Virus record (IMG/VR): IMGVR_UViG_3300044733_003195
Coordinates: 1-42,862 of that record
DNA from: a virus
Direction: 5' to 3' (one strand)
DNA length: 42,862 nt
Both the position numbers and the translations under genes were made by a program. The notes under the pieces were generated by a model. The model saw nothing but the letters and a program-made list of their open reading frames with translations. It was not told where the DNA came from and did no database searches. Shown here in pieces: positions 24,893 through 35,294 of the stretch (positions within the stretch are counted from its first letter, which is position 1; each line of letters opens with the position of its first letter).

Positions 24893-25698
24893 TATGGGGT
24901 TACGTATTCATACCAAATTATCGGTGATGTCGTATCACCAACTCTAAGTTGAGTTGATGTAGAAAACACTTCGTATGTTTTATCACTATAATTCAAATTC
25001 ACTTTATAGTAGAAATAGTCCGCATTATTAAACTGAAATTTATTTGGTGTAATTAAATCTTGTCGGGTGTTGGTCATTTGTTTAAATACTCCAAGTCTTG
25101 CGTTAAAAAATTTAGCAGTCATATAAAACTCAGATATATCAATAAAGTTTCTACTTCTTAACCAATAAATATAAAACCCTTCTTTATCTGCACCAATACT
25201 ATCTAAAATCATAGTAGGTTTTTTAATCTCAACAGAGGGAAGTAAATTATTTAAAACCACGGTTTGTGTGAGACCTTGTTGGACTGGAAGAATTATTGAT
25301 AGATATATTTGTTGTGTTCTTTCATCTTGAGTATCGTAAAAATCAAGTTTGAAAAAAGACTTGGTGAAAGGTTTTGAATAATAATAAACTTCCTGAGTTG
25401 AGAATCCTTCATTCAAATATGAACTACTCCAATTACCAACGGTATTTGCTGTTATGGGTTGTGAATCGTCATAAAAATTAAACTCGTAGTTAATTGCCGT
25501 GTCGAGATTTGGAAATGTGTTATGTGAAAACCTTGCAATCTCGAAGTCAGCAGCAATTCCTGTTACTTCCTTAATTGCCTTTGCTTCATATTCAGAAATA
25601 CTATCATCACGCCCCATGAAATCCCACTGCATGTTGATAGGAATGTTCAAATACTTGTTAGTATCATCTTTTACTATTTTTACTCTACTCGCATTCAT
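24892..25698 (-). CDS. unidentified baseplate-region structural protein (268 aa)
   Basis: A 268-residue protein without a recognisable family. Predicted strands dominate (for example FYIYWLRSRNFIDISEFYMT). The start overlaps the end of the 599-residue gene by 14 nt, in a different frame; a later ATG (MQWDF) would avoid this but loses 22 residues that look normal. The protein probably belongs to the baseplate wedge or to a fibre base. Confidence 0.62.
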   Translation of the reverse strand: MNASRVKIVKDDTNKYLNIPINMQWDFMGRDDSISEYEAKAIKEVTGIAADFEIARFSHNTFPNLDTAINYEFNFYDDSQPITANTVGNWSSSYLNEGFSTQEVYYYSKPFTKSFFKLDFYDTQDERTQQIYLSIILPVQQGLTQTVVLNNLLPSVEIKKPTMILDSIGADKEGFYIYWLRSRNFIDISEFYMTAKFFNARLGVFKQMTNTRQDLITPNKFQFNNADYFYYKVNLNYSDKTYEVFSTSTQLRVGDTTSPIIWYEYVTP

Positions 25699-27484
25699 CT
25701 ACAGTTGGCTCAGGTATTGTTGTTGTGTTTATAGGAACGGAACCTATTTGTGCGTAATCGCTTGGTATATTGTAATTTTCGGGTGTTATTTTAAAAATTG
25801 TATTCAAAAATGGATAATGAGCATCATTTAAATATGGATAATCCACACCAACACCATCAGTATCAACAAATCCATAAGGATATAAATCTCTCCATCTAAA
25901 AAGTGCATTTGTTGTTGAGTAATAAGCATAATCAGGAATACCAACAACGTTGATCGAACTACCTTCTTCAATATAATCAGAAAATGCCCTTATTTGTATT
26001 GTCCTATGTGGTTGGTAAAAATAACCATATTGATTTGTTGTTGGTAATGTATTATCCAACTTAAACCAATTTTCATTATACGTGATTTTATGTTGATACG
26101 TTGAAATTACTCTTTCGAATTGTTCAAAGTTATTCCATTCACAATAATCTCCGTCGATAGTATCGCCAGACGTTAGTAAGTCATTATAAACAAATGGTCC
26201 ATTACCGAGTAATGAATTATATTGACTTTGGTTTAAAGAAGTGCTTGAGTTTGGGTTATTTTGATCCCACCATATTTGAGGGTTACCTTTATCTAAAAAA
26301 GTATTGAATTTCCATCCTTGTTTTAGTTTTTGGGTCCATCCAAAATACCCTCTCCACACCGTTGTAATAAACAATTCACTAACAGGTCTTTTTTGATTGT
26401 CCCTTAAATTCAAAGTATTTACATCACAATTAAAAGATAATGTATAAGATCTTGCACCTTCTTTAATTGAGTTTCTTTTTCTTTGGTCGGGGGTAAGTGA
26501 TTTTATCTCACACTTTTGTTTGATATTATAAACGTTTTGCTCATACCCCGCATTGGTTAAAACGGCGCAATTTGAGTCGGTAAGTATTTTATGTTTTCTA
26601 ACATAATACTCACTAATAGTATCAGCAGAATTTGCAGGATTTATTACTCTTTTGAATGTTCCTTGATTTAAGGTTTGAAATGTAGTTCCTGTGTATCCAA
26701 CATTTTGAATATTAAAAATATAATTCTCAGACCCAGACCCACCGTCCCCCAAACTAGTAACTTGGAAAAAAGAATTTCCATTATAGTTTGTTGAAAGTAA
26801 AACAAATTCACCAACACTAAGTCCATGAACAACAGGACATCTAAAACTAATAAATCTTGTTTGTATGTTGGTTCCAACTTCAATAATATAAGGTAATCCG
26901 TCACCTGATGTCCAATTCCATGAAAAATTCGTGTTGGGTTGAACCGCATACATTTGTTTATTGTAATCGTTTGTAAATGCATAACTTATGTAATGAGACC
27001 AATTATATGTTGTTGCACTAACTGATTTGAAATTCAAATGGTTGTTGGGGGGTAGGGTATATCCTTGAACGTCAATATCGGTTCTAATAAAATCAAACTC
27101 AGAATACTGTGGAAAACCATCCCAAGGTATGTTTGAGTTAATCGGTAAAGGTGGAACTGACGGAAAATTTCCTGACGGATAATATGAAGCGGCATTTGAA
27201 ACTGCATTAGTATAATATAAATTATCTCTAAATGGGGGATAACTCGTGGATCCCGTATAAGAGTTTTCAAATACAACCATAAACTTGGTGACGGGTCTAA
27301 ATGTAAAAGACAATTGACGTTCTTCATCAAATACGGTCGCCAAATTCAAATCAACACTTCTGTCAAATTCAACGAGTTCTTTTTGACTTTGCACCAAAGG
27401 CAGACTCATTTGTTGGTCTTGCTTTGGGGCTCCCTTGAATCTTTGTGTTGATTCTATAATTCTTGTTGTTGGATCAATTTGCAT
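25685..27484 (-). CDS. unidentified baseplate-region structural protein (599 aa)
   Basis: A 599-residue protein with many aromatic and Asn residues and mixed beta structure (FTFRPVTKFMVVFENSYTG near the start). No catalytic motif is seen. It sits directly after the 1785-residue gene with a 1-nt overlap. In T4 the order 6-7-8 is fixed, so a counterpart of gp8 at this position is possible, but sequence similarity is not apparent to me. Confidence 0.65.
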   Translation of the reverse strand: MQIDPTTRIIESTQRFKGAPKQDQQMSLPLVQSQKELVEFDRSVDLNLATVFDEERQLSFTFRPVTKFMVVFENSYTGSTSYPPFRDNLYYTNAVSNAASYYPSGNFPSVPPLPINSNIPWDGFPQYSEFDFIRTDIDVQGYTLPPNNHLNFKSVSATTYNWSHYISYAFTNDYNKQMYAVQPNTNFSWNWTSGDGLPYIIEVGTNIQTRFISFRCPVVHGLSVGEFVLLSTNYNGNSFFQVTSLGDGGSGSENYIFNIQNVGYTGTTFQTLNQGTFKRVINPANSADTISEYYVRKHKILTDSNCAVLTNAGYEQNVYNIKQKCEIKSLTPDQRKRNSIKEGARSYTLSFNCDVNTLNLRDNQKRPVSELFITTVWRGYFGWTQKLKQGWKFNTFLDKGNPQIWWDQNNPNSSTSLNQSQYNSLLGNGPFVYNDLLTSGDTIDGDYCEWNNFEQFERVISTYQHKITYNENWFKLDNTLPTTNQYGYFYQPHRTIQIRAFSDYIEEGSSINVVGIPDYAYYSTTNALFRWRDLYPYGFVDTDGVGVDYPYLNDAHYPFLNTIFKITPENYNIPSDYAQIGSVPINTTTIPEPTVDECE

Positions 27485-30400
27485 TATTCTTGTTCAGTTG
27501 GGACGTATAGTTTATAAAATCTATTAATAGCTGTTTTTCCGTTATTCAACCCAAAATAAAAATGATATGGTGCTCCAACCACAGTAACTGATGATGTTGT
27601 TATTGATGCACTTGGGGCTCCTTGTAATATGTTGGCCAAAGGTGTTATTGGTAATGGATCACCGTTTATATCGAAACTTGCCAAATAACCAAATTTGGTT
27701 AAGTTTGTTTGATATTTACCCGGAATACTTGTGAAGTCCAAATCTTGATATCTTTTTTGATAAAATCCTGAATTGGAGCTAGCGTTTGTAAACCAATTAT
27801 TATCTTCAGATCCAAATATATTTGGTGTTCCAACAACATCTTGAGGAGTTGTAATTGCCCATCTATAATGAGGAACAACTTGTGATTTTGGATATCCAAA
27901 AGACTCTTCGATCAATGGTGTAAAACTATAGGTTTCAATACCTGGTGACATAATTTTTCTGTATCTCAACTCATCGGTATTTGCGGTAAAAAACAATCCC
28001 ATAATAGGTCTTATTTTTTTTGGTGGAAGTGCGTTTGGAATACCATTTTGATTATCTCCAAAATAAATGTAATTTGCTGAAGGAATGTTTTCTGTAATAA
28101 AAGGTAAAACTTTCCATTCAGAATTTATTGACAACATTTGAGCAAAATCACCATCAATTCTATCTCCACCTCTATTACTGTTGAAAAATTGTATTATTCC
28201 AACACCTTCACCACTACTTTGTCCAATATTAATTGGTAACATTCTGTTTCGTGTCCCCTCATTAGTTAATCTTGATAAAAATCCTAATTGTATAATATCT
28301 GAATTATCTTGATAAGAAGTAGTTTTTATTTGGTCAACGTAATATGAACCCGCAGATTGAGTTTGATTAGATGAACAACAAATTTCATTTGTGAATGAGT
28401 CTCTTGGGCCTAAATCAACAATTGTGGTTGGAAATTGAATTTGTTTGGAATTAAATCCGGTGTATAAGTTTGTATTTTGGGAAGGTATAGGAGCGTCTTT
28501 TCCAATGAAATCTGATCCGTTCCATGGTGATGATCTATAGTAAAACACATTGGTCAGTGAGTTAAATACAATGACATCATCACAATATTTGTAGTTCGCG
28601 ATTCCTGTCAAATTGAATGCACTTCTTTTGTTGAAACTATACATATATAAAACCCCGTTGATCCAATTGTTTTGGAACACTTGAGCAAATACTCCACGAC
28701 AAGCAGCAAAGTTCATCATAAATCTAACTTTCCATTCCAAAAACAATCTTATGTCGTCTAAAATTTGTAGAATATAGGGTCTGTTGATCAAACAATAACA
28801 ACCATTGATCATTCTATCTTGTGGAACATCACATTGTCCTGCCGGTAATACTCCAACATTATTTCCTGAACCACTATAACAAGCCAAAGGAACCATCCCT
28901 TCACATGTCAAAGTAGATGTCAATCCCGAAATCACGTCATCAGAGTCTTGAGATTCTCCCGAAGCTGGATCACCACCAGCATAAATCGATGGTGCCGATA
29001 CAATTCCGTTACTTGTGAAAATTGCAAAGTTGTTGTTTTGGTGTAGAGCGTATCCTGTTCTATTTCCCGCACCATTTTCAATTCCTGTTGAAGTTGGTAG
29101 TCGGTCACTTCTCATTATGATTCTGGACGAGTCAGAGAAACTGATTGGTGATAATGCAAATCTATAATAAGCGGATGAATATGAAGAACTCAAAACACCA
29201 CCAGCACTATTAGACCCAAAGTTATTACTTGTGCTTTGTGATTTGTAATACTCACTAACCTGACATGAATTATTACAAGAACCACCACTATCAGTTTCTA
29301 AAGAATAATTAAACGAAGAGTTGTTAGACCATCCGGCAAATGAACCCCCACCAACATAATCAATCTGATTTCTCGGTTGTGTATATGAACTCACTTGTAA
29401 AAACCCTGTTGGTAAAATTAAAGAACCAACACTTTGCCAATTCATAAAAGGTGCTGGAATATATGAGGTGGATATTGCGTCATCGGTGCTTAAGTAGTAA
29501 TACGGTAAATTTGACGTAAATGCTGTATAGTTAGAAGGACTAATATTAAAACTATAAGATGGGAAATATAAATGAGTGTCGGTATTTGAAACAGAATTAT
29601 GACTTCTTGGTTTATTTCCCGATGGGTATGATTGAATTGGGATATTCAAATAATAACTCCCTTCTATTTCTACATTTCCGTTGGTTGTGTATCCGAAAAT
29701 TGATGAAAGGTCATATCGTATAGTCTGTTTTGGGGTGTGTGGATCGACACCTCTTGTAAAAATACAAACTTCAAATGTTTCATATCCAGGGAGTAATCTA
29801 ACCACATCGTTAATCGACCAAGCACTAAATGTATTTATATAATTAACAACATCACAACTTGGAACCGCAATTTGAACGTTATGGAACAAATAAGCCGAAT
29901 TGTATGATCCTGAAGTCCCTAACGAACTATTTTCAAAATCCGAAACAGTCATACCTGTTATTAATTGGAAATATTCCATATCTGTAGCAAATTTCAAGTA
30001 GTCTTGTTCGACTAATGTGTTTCCTGTGACGGGTAGTTGTGAAACTTGGGGAACATCAATTATAATATTTGCCTGTGAGTTAGTTTGCCCGTTGGGGTCA
30101 GTTGGGTTTGCATAATTTACAACAACATTTGTTTGTCCCGTTATTGTTGTTCCTGTAATAGCATTGTTATTAAATTGGTTAGAAGTTCCTCCTGTTAAAT
30201 TAAATTGTCTATTTGTAGATCCTGAATCAGTATAATTTGGATCTTGGAAAGTGCATAAATTTCCTACACCAATAGAACTTGTTGCACCTGCGTTCATAAG
30301 AACAACGACTACTTGGTCGTTAAATGTGGCACTTGCCTGATTTGTATTGATTGAGGGATTAACCCATGTTGATATTCTATTTTTACCTGTAAAATACTTA

Positions 30401-32841
30401 TCTCGAGTATTGAATTCATTTAGTTTTTGAGGAAAAGTGTCGGTCAAAGGATATGCAAAATATCTTCTGTCGGCCGCAGCTCCCTTTTTTTCAGCAGACC
30501 ACAAGAAAGGTTGTGGTGCATGTAATAAATAAAACTCGTTATTGAAAAGTCTATTTGGGTTATTGGAAGACAACACGTCATATCCTGATATGGTTCTTTT
30601 TAAATCTAGACTAGCCTGAACCACTACATCCAAAGATATGTCGTTATTATTTAATAATGTTTCGAAAGATTCATAATTTCCACCATATCCAAATCCACAA
30701 TCGTATGGTTCGCTCCCATCTGCGAGTTTTAATAAATTGGGGTGTGTAATGTTATAAAGGTTTGCACTATTGACAGGGGCAATAAGAGTGTTAACTGTAG
30801 TCAAAGTCACGGTATATGGTAAATCACCAGCCCCATTATTATAATCAGTGGCCGCTTGTATTTGATTTCCAGTATCTTGATCCTCATTAATACCACAATC
30901 ACACTCACAACTTGTGCAATCGGGATAAGCAATCATCGGTAATCCAATTCTTGGAAACCCTGGTATTTCAGGTATGTTGATATTAAAGATTCTTCTTATG
31001 GCGTTTACTATGGTTCTAATTAACTGCCATATTGCTGCCACAATGTGAATTACAAATATCAAAGACATTATTGGCCATGCCAAAATGTTTAATAATAAAT
31101 TCACAACAAAGAATATAAAATCGAAATTTCTTATTATATCATTTACCGGAAAAGTGTTTACCGTTGATTTACAGCTTCTATTGTCAATTTCTTTAATTCC
31201 CAAATGTTTTCCTCTACCGATACCTTTTTTATATCTGTCTAAAAACATCGCAGTGGTATATACCTTATTGAACCCAAATTGATAAAAGGTGTCTTCACAA
31301 TCGATCGCGTCTTGGACATTTACATAATCGTCCCAATCAGTGCTGAAAGCATAAGATTTATATACATCAAACAACTGAGCCGGTATTTGAGTAAAAGTAA
31401 TATCTTGTGGTTGTGTCGGATCTATTGGAGTTGCAATAATTTGTATAGTATCCCCAATGTTAAGATTTATTGAATTCAAAGATCCAATATAAACGGATCC
31501 ATTAATTAATATTTGAAAAGACTCTACGTTACTTGTCTGTGGATTAGATAAACCTTCTTGTGTTAGAAACACTACGGTGTTTCCTGTTGTAGCACCAACG
31601 GGTAATTGATAATTATAACTTCCAATCAAAGTAGGATCAAATGGATCGTTTGATGAGTTAGTCCACCCATATTCTTTAATGTTTGGAACCAAAAAATCGG
31701 CCCTCATAAAACTATTCTGAAGTCCTTGTTCGTTTTGCCATCTAAACTTGAATCTGTATTTCGCTTTAGTTGGAACTCCAACTTTAGGATCATTTGAGAT
31801 TGCTAACTGACCAAATTCGTTGGTAAAAACATAATCTAAGTTCATTGGGACGTTTAATACAAATGTCCCATCACCATCAATTACTTTTCCATCTTCTTCA
31901 ATCTGATATCTTTCCAAGATTGGTAATCCATTTGTGTCAGAGAAAATGGTTTGTCTAATTGCTTGTATTTCACCAGGACCCGCAATTATTTCACATAAGT
32001 TACCTGTGTTATTCTTGGGTTTGCAGGATACTTTTAGGGCGTCGTCATCGGTTGTTGAAATGATAGAACCCATAAATATTGCTGTTGGTTCTATTGTTAA
32101 ATTAGCCTGTTTAGTAAGGTCAAAATCTACTCTAGTAATTCCAACTTGACATAAATCATTATCACCCCAAAAAGGTCTAACATCCACATCAAAAATTAAG
32201 TTTTTAATTTGTGGTAGTTCTTGTAAGTTGGTAGATGATTTGAATCTCGCACCATTTACTTGAGTTTCAGTCGCCAAACCTTGTCTAATCAAATCTTGTG
32301 GTGATAATGAAAAACAACCAATATCGGATAAATCTACATCCATAACGATTGTTTGTGTTCCAACAGGAACTCCAAAAATCATAAAATCACCACTTTCATT
32401 TGTTGTTACTGTAAATCTATAATATTTGTCAAATACTTCGATATATGATCCATCCATTAAAACATCCCCTTTGTTCGGAAACGATCCTGTTGAAACATGC
32501 CCATTATATGACGGCAATTTAGGAAGTAGATTATACCTATAACCATCCTCATTTGTGTCGGTGATTGTTTTGTATGGATATAATTCTGTAATCACAGGAT
32601 CTAATTCATCTGCAGGCTCTAAAGGAATGAATACTGATACTTTAGCATTTGGTAAACCAAACCCATTATTTACAAATACTCTACCTGTTACAACTCCGTA
32701 ATCGGCACAAAATCTCGTATAAACGTCGTTTGCCAAGATCTTCAAAGAAAGTATTTCTAATTGCTCCCAATCTTGTTCTAAATTGACGTTTATATATTTA
32801 TCAACCCCAATTTGGGTTCTTATTCTATATGATTTGGGCAT
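27484..32841 (-). CDS. giant baseplate-region protein with a membrane-like segment
   Basis: A 1785-residue protein, the largest in the window. Its N-terminal part has carboxypeptidase-regulatory/CNA-B-like beta folds (VTGRVFVNNGFGLPNAKVSV, and ESGDFMIFGVPVGTQTIVMD). At about residues 567-612 there is a strongly hydrophobic stretch (FIFFVVNLLLNILAWPIMSL, then IFVIHIVAAIWQLI) followed by basic residues and a cysteine cluster CTSCECDC near 640. The remaining two thirds are beta-rich with many Ser, Asn and Tyr. It occupies the place of T4 gene 7 after gp25 and gp6, so it may be a wedge protein, but T4 gp7 is about 1030 residues. The hydrophobic segment is unusual for a baseplate protein. Confidence 0.7.
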   Translation of the reverse strand: MPKSYRIRTQIGVDKYINVNLEQDWEQLEILSLKILANDVYTRFCADYGVVTGRVFVNNGFGLPNAKVSVFIPLEPADELDPVITELYPYKTITDTNEDGYRYNLLPKLPSYNGHVSTGSFPNKGDVLMDGSYIEVFDKYYRFTVTTNESGDFMIFGVPVGTQTIVMDVDLSDIGCFSLSPQDLIRQGLATETQVNGARFKSSTNLQELPQIKNLIFDVDVRPFWGDNDLCQVGITRVDFDLTKQANLTIEPTAIFMGSIISTTDDDALKVSCKPKNNTGNLCEIIAGPGEIQAIRQTIFSDTNGLPILERYQIEEDGKVIDGDGTFVLNVPMNLDYVFTNEFGQLAISNDPKVGVPTKAKYRFKFRWQNEQGLQNSFMRADFLVPNIKEYGWTNSSNDPFDPTLIGSYNYQLPVGATTGNTVVFLTQEGLSNPQTSNVESFQILINGSVYIGSLNSINLNIGDTIQIIATPIDPTQPQDITFTQIPAQLFDVYKSYAFSTDWDDYVNVQDAIDCEDTFYQFGFNKVYTTAMFLDRYKKGIGRGKHLGIKEIDNRSCKSTVNTFPVNDIIRNFDFIFFVVNLLLNILAWPIMSLIFVIHIVAAIWQLIRTIVNAIRRIFNINIPEIPGFPRIGLPMIAYPDCTSCECDCGINEDQDTGNQIQAATDYNNGAGDLPYTVTLTTVNTLIAPVNSANLYNITHPNLLKLADGSEPYDCGFGYGGNYESFETLLNNNDISLDVVVQASLDLKRTISGYDVLSSNNPNRLFNNEFYLLHAPQPFLWSAEKKGAAADRRYFAYPLTDTFPQKLNEFNTRDKYFTGKNRISTWVNPSINTNQASATFNDQVVVVLMNAGATSSIGVGNLCTFQDPNYTDSGSTNRQFNLTGGTSNQFNNNAITGTTITGQTNVVVNYANPTDPNGQTNSQANIIIDVPQVSQLPVTGNTLVEQDYLKFATDMEYFQLITGMTVSDFENSSLGTSGSYNSAYLFHNVQIAVPSCDVVNYINTFSAWSINDVVRLLPGYETFEVCIFTRGVDPHTPKQTIRYDLSSIFGYTTNGNVEIEGSYYLNIPIQSYPSGNKPRSHNSVSNTDTHLYFPSYSFNISPSNYTAFTSNLPYYYLSTDDAISTSYIPAPFMNWQSVGSLILPTGFLQVSSYTQPRNQIDYVGGGSFAGWSNNSSFNYSLETDSGGSCNNSCQVSEYYKSQSTSNNFGSNSAGGVLSSSYSSAYYRFALSPISFSDSSRIIMRSDRLPTSTGIENGAGNRTGYALHQNNNFAIFTSNGIVSAPSIYAGGDPASGESQDSDDVISGLTSTLTCEGMVPLACYSGSGNNVGVLPAGQCDVPQDRMINGCYCLINRPYILQILDDIRLFLEWKVRFMMNFAACRGVFAQVFQNNWINGVLYMYSFNKRSAFNLTGIANYKYCDDVIVFNSLTNVFYYRSSPWNGSDFIGKDAPIPSQNTNLYTGFNSKQIQFPTTIVDLGPRDSFTNEICCSSNQTQSAGSYYVDQIKTTSYQDNSDIIQLGFLSRLTNEGTRNRMLPINIGQSSGEGVGIIQFFNSNRGGDRIDGDFAQMLSINSEWKVLPFITENIPSANYIYFGDNQNGIPNALPPKKIRPIMGLFFTANTDELRYRKIMSPGIETYSFTPLIEESFGYPKSQVVPHYRWAITTPQDVVGTPNIFGSEDNNWFTNASSNSGFYQKRYQDLDFTSIPGKYQTNLTKFGYLASFDINGDPLPITPLANILQGAPSASITTSSVTVVGAPYHFYFGLNNGKTAINRFYKLYVPTEQE

Positions 32842-32858
32842 TTAATTTGGTTTTTTTC

Positions 32859-32865
32859 ATAAATA
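32859..32865 (-). promoter_or_regulatory. TATTTAT motif before the 1785-residue gene
   Basis: TATTTAT in coding orientation 17 nt before the start codon, inside the 77-nt gap after gp6, the largest gap in the tail module. Confidence 0.4.
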
Positions 32866-32918
32866 GTTTATTTCCCATTTTCATAGAAAAATACACTTGA
32901 TTACAAAAAAATAAATCA

Positions 32919-34760
32919 CTAAGAGAAATTAACAGATGTTAGATTAAGAACTCTAACATTTATATCCTTATTTGGGTATCTAATCTGATATATTTGTGTT
33001 GGTGTTGCAAAAATAGTATCGGCGGTTGGTCTAATTTGTCTTGTTAAAGGATCTGAATATGGCATCGATGTTTGTGATGATGAATATTGTCCCCCAACTT
33101 GATTAAAGAATTGAATATCAGATATACTAACAATTCCATTTTCCGCCTGTATTAGTCTTCTCAACTCTGAAATATTAACGTTTTGACCGAGTTCTCTAAC
33201 AAGAGGATTAAAGAAGTTTCCAATTATTTGAATTGTTTTTGCAACTATCGCTCCTTGGTTTTGACTATTGTCTAATACAACATCAACAACAACAGAAAGA
33301 TCTATTGTTTCCGCAGCTTCAACAGAAATGTAATCATTTATCATTCTGTAGTTTGATAAGTAATTAGCTACGTTTTGTTTTAATGTGTTTGACACAACGT
33401 TTGTTAAAGTTCCGTTTGCATCATACGACAACATTTTAATTCGTATTTTGTTATTTTCTTCTGTAATCGCAACTTTTGCAGGTGCCCCAAATTGTGCCGG
33501 CATCGTTCTTAAAATTGAGTTGTAATCATTTACGGTTACCGCCCTGTTTTGAGCCGCAAAATTAAACGACACCATGTTTCTAACATCTTCGGTTGTTGGT
33601 GGATTTGCTCCTCCGATAGCTGCGGTCACATTATTACATTGTAAGCTGTTGATTACACTTCTATTTGCAGTCTCTGATGGTCCATTTACCGCAAATGAAA
33701 CGGTCCCAATTTGATTAATTGTGTTGATTCCAATATTACTTGCCAAACCACCACCAATTCTATACTGAATAAATAATGTCGTATTAGGAGTAAGTGCGGC
33801 TCCCATTGCGTAATTATTCGTATATCTACTTAAATCAAATCCTTTACCATCACGAGCAAATTCTCTTAGTTGTTCTTCTGCCGAAATGTTACCACCACCA
33901 AATGTCAATTTACAATAACTTTCAGGTGTAAATTCAGAAATAAATTTATTTGATGTTGTTATATATCTTCCAACTTTAATTCCCGGTTGGTCTGAAACCT
34001 TGGTCGGATCTTCAATGAATACTCTGTCTTGAACCAAAGCATCTACCTCAAACCATCTTTCAGGACCAATTGTTAAAAAATCTTGTGGGTTTGGAATTGT
34101 CGAATATTGAGTTCCAGGTTTCAAAAGAACACTTGTAATTCCTAATACATTTTTTTCAGGTAAAAATAATTCAAAATATGGTTTAACATCATTCGGTGTG
34201 ATTGTTCTTTTGAATACTTTTGTTATTCCGTTGACAACAACTTCTCTTTTGACAATTGTGTAATTCAATAACTTTCCACTAGAATCAAAGTTTGGTATTT
34301 TAACTCTATTTGGCGATCCTTCAGCGTTTATTGGTGATGCAAAATCAATATCATATACAGTTTCGAAAGGTTGTCCTCCACCATTAACTTGCGATCCTCT
34401 TCTTAAAACTCCACAATATCTAAGGTCCTCTCTATCTCCAAACGCAGGAACGGTGATTGAAAAATCAACTAAAGCCACAGACGGTCTTTGACCGGGAACT
34501 TTTAATCCGTAAGTTCTTGCAATATTATATATTGAGTTTTTTTGTTGGGCAAATTGTAATACGGTTTCTTGTATGCTTCTATCTATTTGATAATTAAGGT
34601 TGTCAGTAACGGCAGCATTTAGATCCATCATCACTGAGAAAATTCCAGCATCGTTAAAATTTTGAACTAAATCAGGATAATAAGTTCTTGTAAAATTGAT
34701 AAGTTCAGTTCTAACCCCCTGAAAGTCTCTTACGGTATAGGATATTTTTTTTTCTGCCAT
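32919..34760 (-). CDS. 6: baseplate wedge protein gp6 (baseplate J-like)
   Basis: A 613-residue wedge protein that forms the ring joining the baseplate wedges. The N-terminus (VRDFQGVRTELINFTRTYYP, then NDAGIFSVMMDLNAAVTDNL, then YQIDRSIQETVLQFA) matches the gp6/baseplate J pattern. The part with NDYNSILRTMPAQFGAPAKV and the C-terminal region with ELGQNVNISELRRLIQAENG are typical of the J family's back half. Length is close to T4 gp6 (660). It follows gp25 by 6 nt, as gp25 and J-like genes usually pair. Confidence 0.88.
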   Translation of the reverse strand: MAEKKISYTVRDFQGVRTELINFTRTYYPDLVQNFNDAGIFSVMMDLNAAVTDNLNYQIDRSIQETVLQFAQQKNSIYNIARTYGLKVPGQRPSVALVDFSITVPAFGDREDLRYCGVLRRGSQVNGGGQPFETVYDIDFASPINAEGSPNRVKIPNFDSSGKLLNYTIVKREVVVNGITKVFKRTITPNDVKPYFELFLPEKNVLGITSVLLKPGTQYSTIPNPQDFLTIGPERWFEVDALVQDRVFIEDPTKVSDQPGIKVGRYITTSNKFISEFTPESYCKLTFGGGNISAEEQLREFARDGKGFDLSRYTNNYAMGAALTPNTTLFIQYRIGGGLASNIGINTINQIGTVSFAVNGPSETANRSVINSLQCNNVTAAIGGANPPTTEDVRNMVSFNFAAQNRAVTVNDYNSILRTMPAQFGAPAKVAITEENNKIRIKMLSYDANGTLTNVVSNTLKQNVANYLSNYRMINDYISVEAAETIDLSVVVDVVLDNSQNQGAIVAKTIQIIGNFFNPLVRELGQNVNISELRRLIQAENGIVSISDIQFFNQVGGQYSSSQTSMPYSDPLTRQIRPTADTIFATPTQIYQIRYPNKDINVRVLNLTSVNFS

Positions 34761-34766
34761 ATAACT

Positions 34767-35225
34767 TTAAATATTGATTATGACAAAATCTTGTGACTCA
34801 AAAGCCGAGTCTGTAATTCTGTAATCTATTTTTATTTTTGCGGTATGTTCCAAATTTGCAATGTTGGTTACTCTAAATTCTCTTTCACCATATTGGTTTA
34901 TGGTGTCTCCTTTATTTTCTAAACCAGCAGATGCCGGCTCAACGGTAATGTTTGTAACTTGTAAGTTTGGCATATACGTTCTTATAGAGTCTTGGATTTC
35001 AGATTCTATATCTGAAAAAGTTGGCCCATCCAAGGGTTCGAATATATATTCATATAACCTTGATCCAAAATCGGGTAAAAAATATCTACTACCTTTTCTT
35101 GTTAAAAGTAAATGAACTAAATTTGCCCTAATTTCAGCCTCGGTTGAGTTTGTGACATCTAAATACCTACCGGTAAAAGAATCAACAAAAGGAAAAGAAA
35201 TTCCATAAGTAATACCATTTGCCAT
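34767..35225 (-). CDS. 25: baseplate wedge protein gp25 (lysozyme-like fold family W)
   Basis: A 152-residue gp25 protein. The diagnostic stretch is HLLLTRKGSRYFLPDFGSRL, then YEYIFEP, then the helix with SDIESEIQDSIRTYMPNLQV. Length matches T4 gp25 (132) and related proteins. It helps start sheath assembly at the baseplate. The gene opens the tail module, has a TATTTAT motif 7 nt before its start and lies behind a terminator. Confidence 0.9.
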   Translation of the reverse strand: MANGITYGISFPFVDSFTGRYLDVTNSTEAEIRANLVHLLLTRKGSRYFLPDFGSRLYEYIFEPLDGPTFSDIESEIQDSIRTYMPNLQVTNITVEPASAGLENKGDTINQYGEREFRVTNIANLEHTAKIKIDYRITDSAFESQDFVIINI

Positions 35226-35232
35226 ATCACAT

Positions 35233-35239
35233 ATAAATA
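35233..35239 (-). promoter_or_regulatory. TATTTAT motif before gp25
   Basis: TATTTAT in coding orientation (within CTATATTTATATG) 7 nt before the gp25 start, just downstream of a leftward terminator. It is well placed to start the tail transcript. Confidence 0.45.
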
Positions 35240-35260
35240 TAGTATTGATATATTTTATAT

Positions 35261-35289
35261 AAATAAAAACCCACCTTTTTGGGGTGGGT
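35261..35289 (-). terminator. intrinsic terminator before the tail module
   Basis: A 7-bp GC-rich stem (ACCCACC at 35269-35275 with GGTGGGT at 35283-35289) followed on the minus strand by TTTTTATTT. It ends the transcript of the 201-residue gene and separates it from gp25. Confidence 0.75.
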
Positions 35290-35294
35290 AATTA

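Noticed and set aside
35232-35239. TATAAATA read on the plus strand as a rightward T4 late promoter
   Set aside because: No plus-strand gene follows; the same bases read TATTTATA toward gp25 and fit the leftward motif seen elsewhere.
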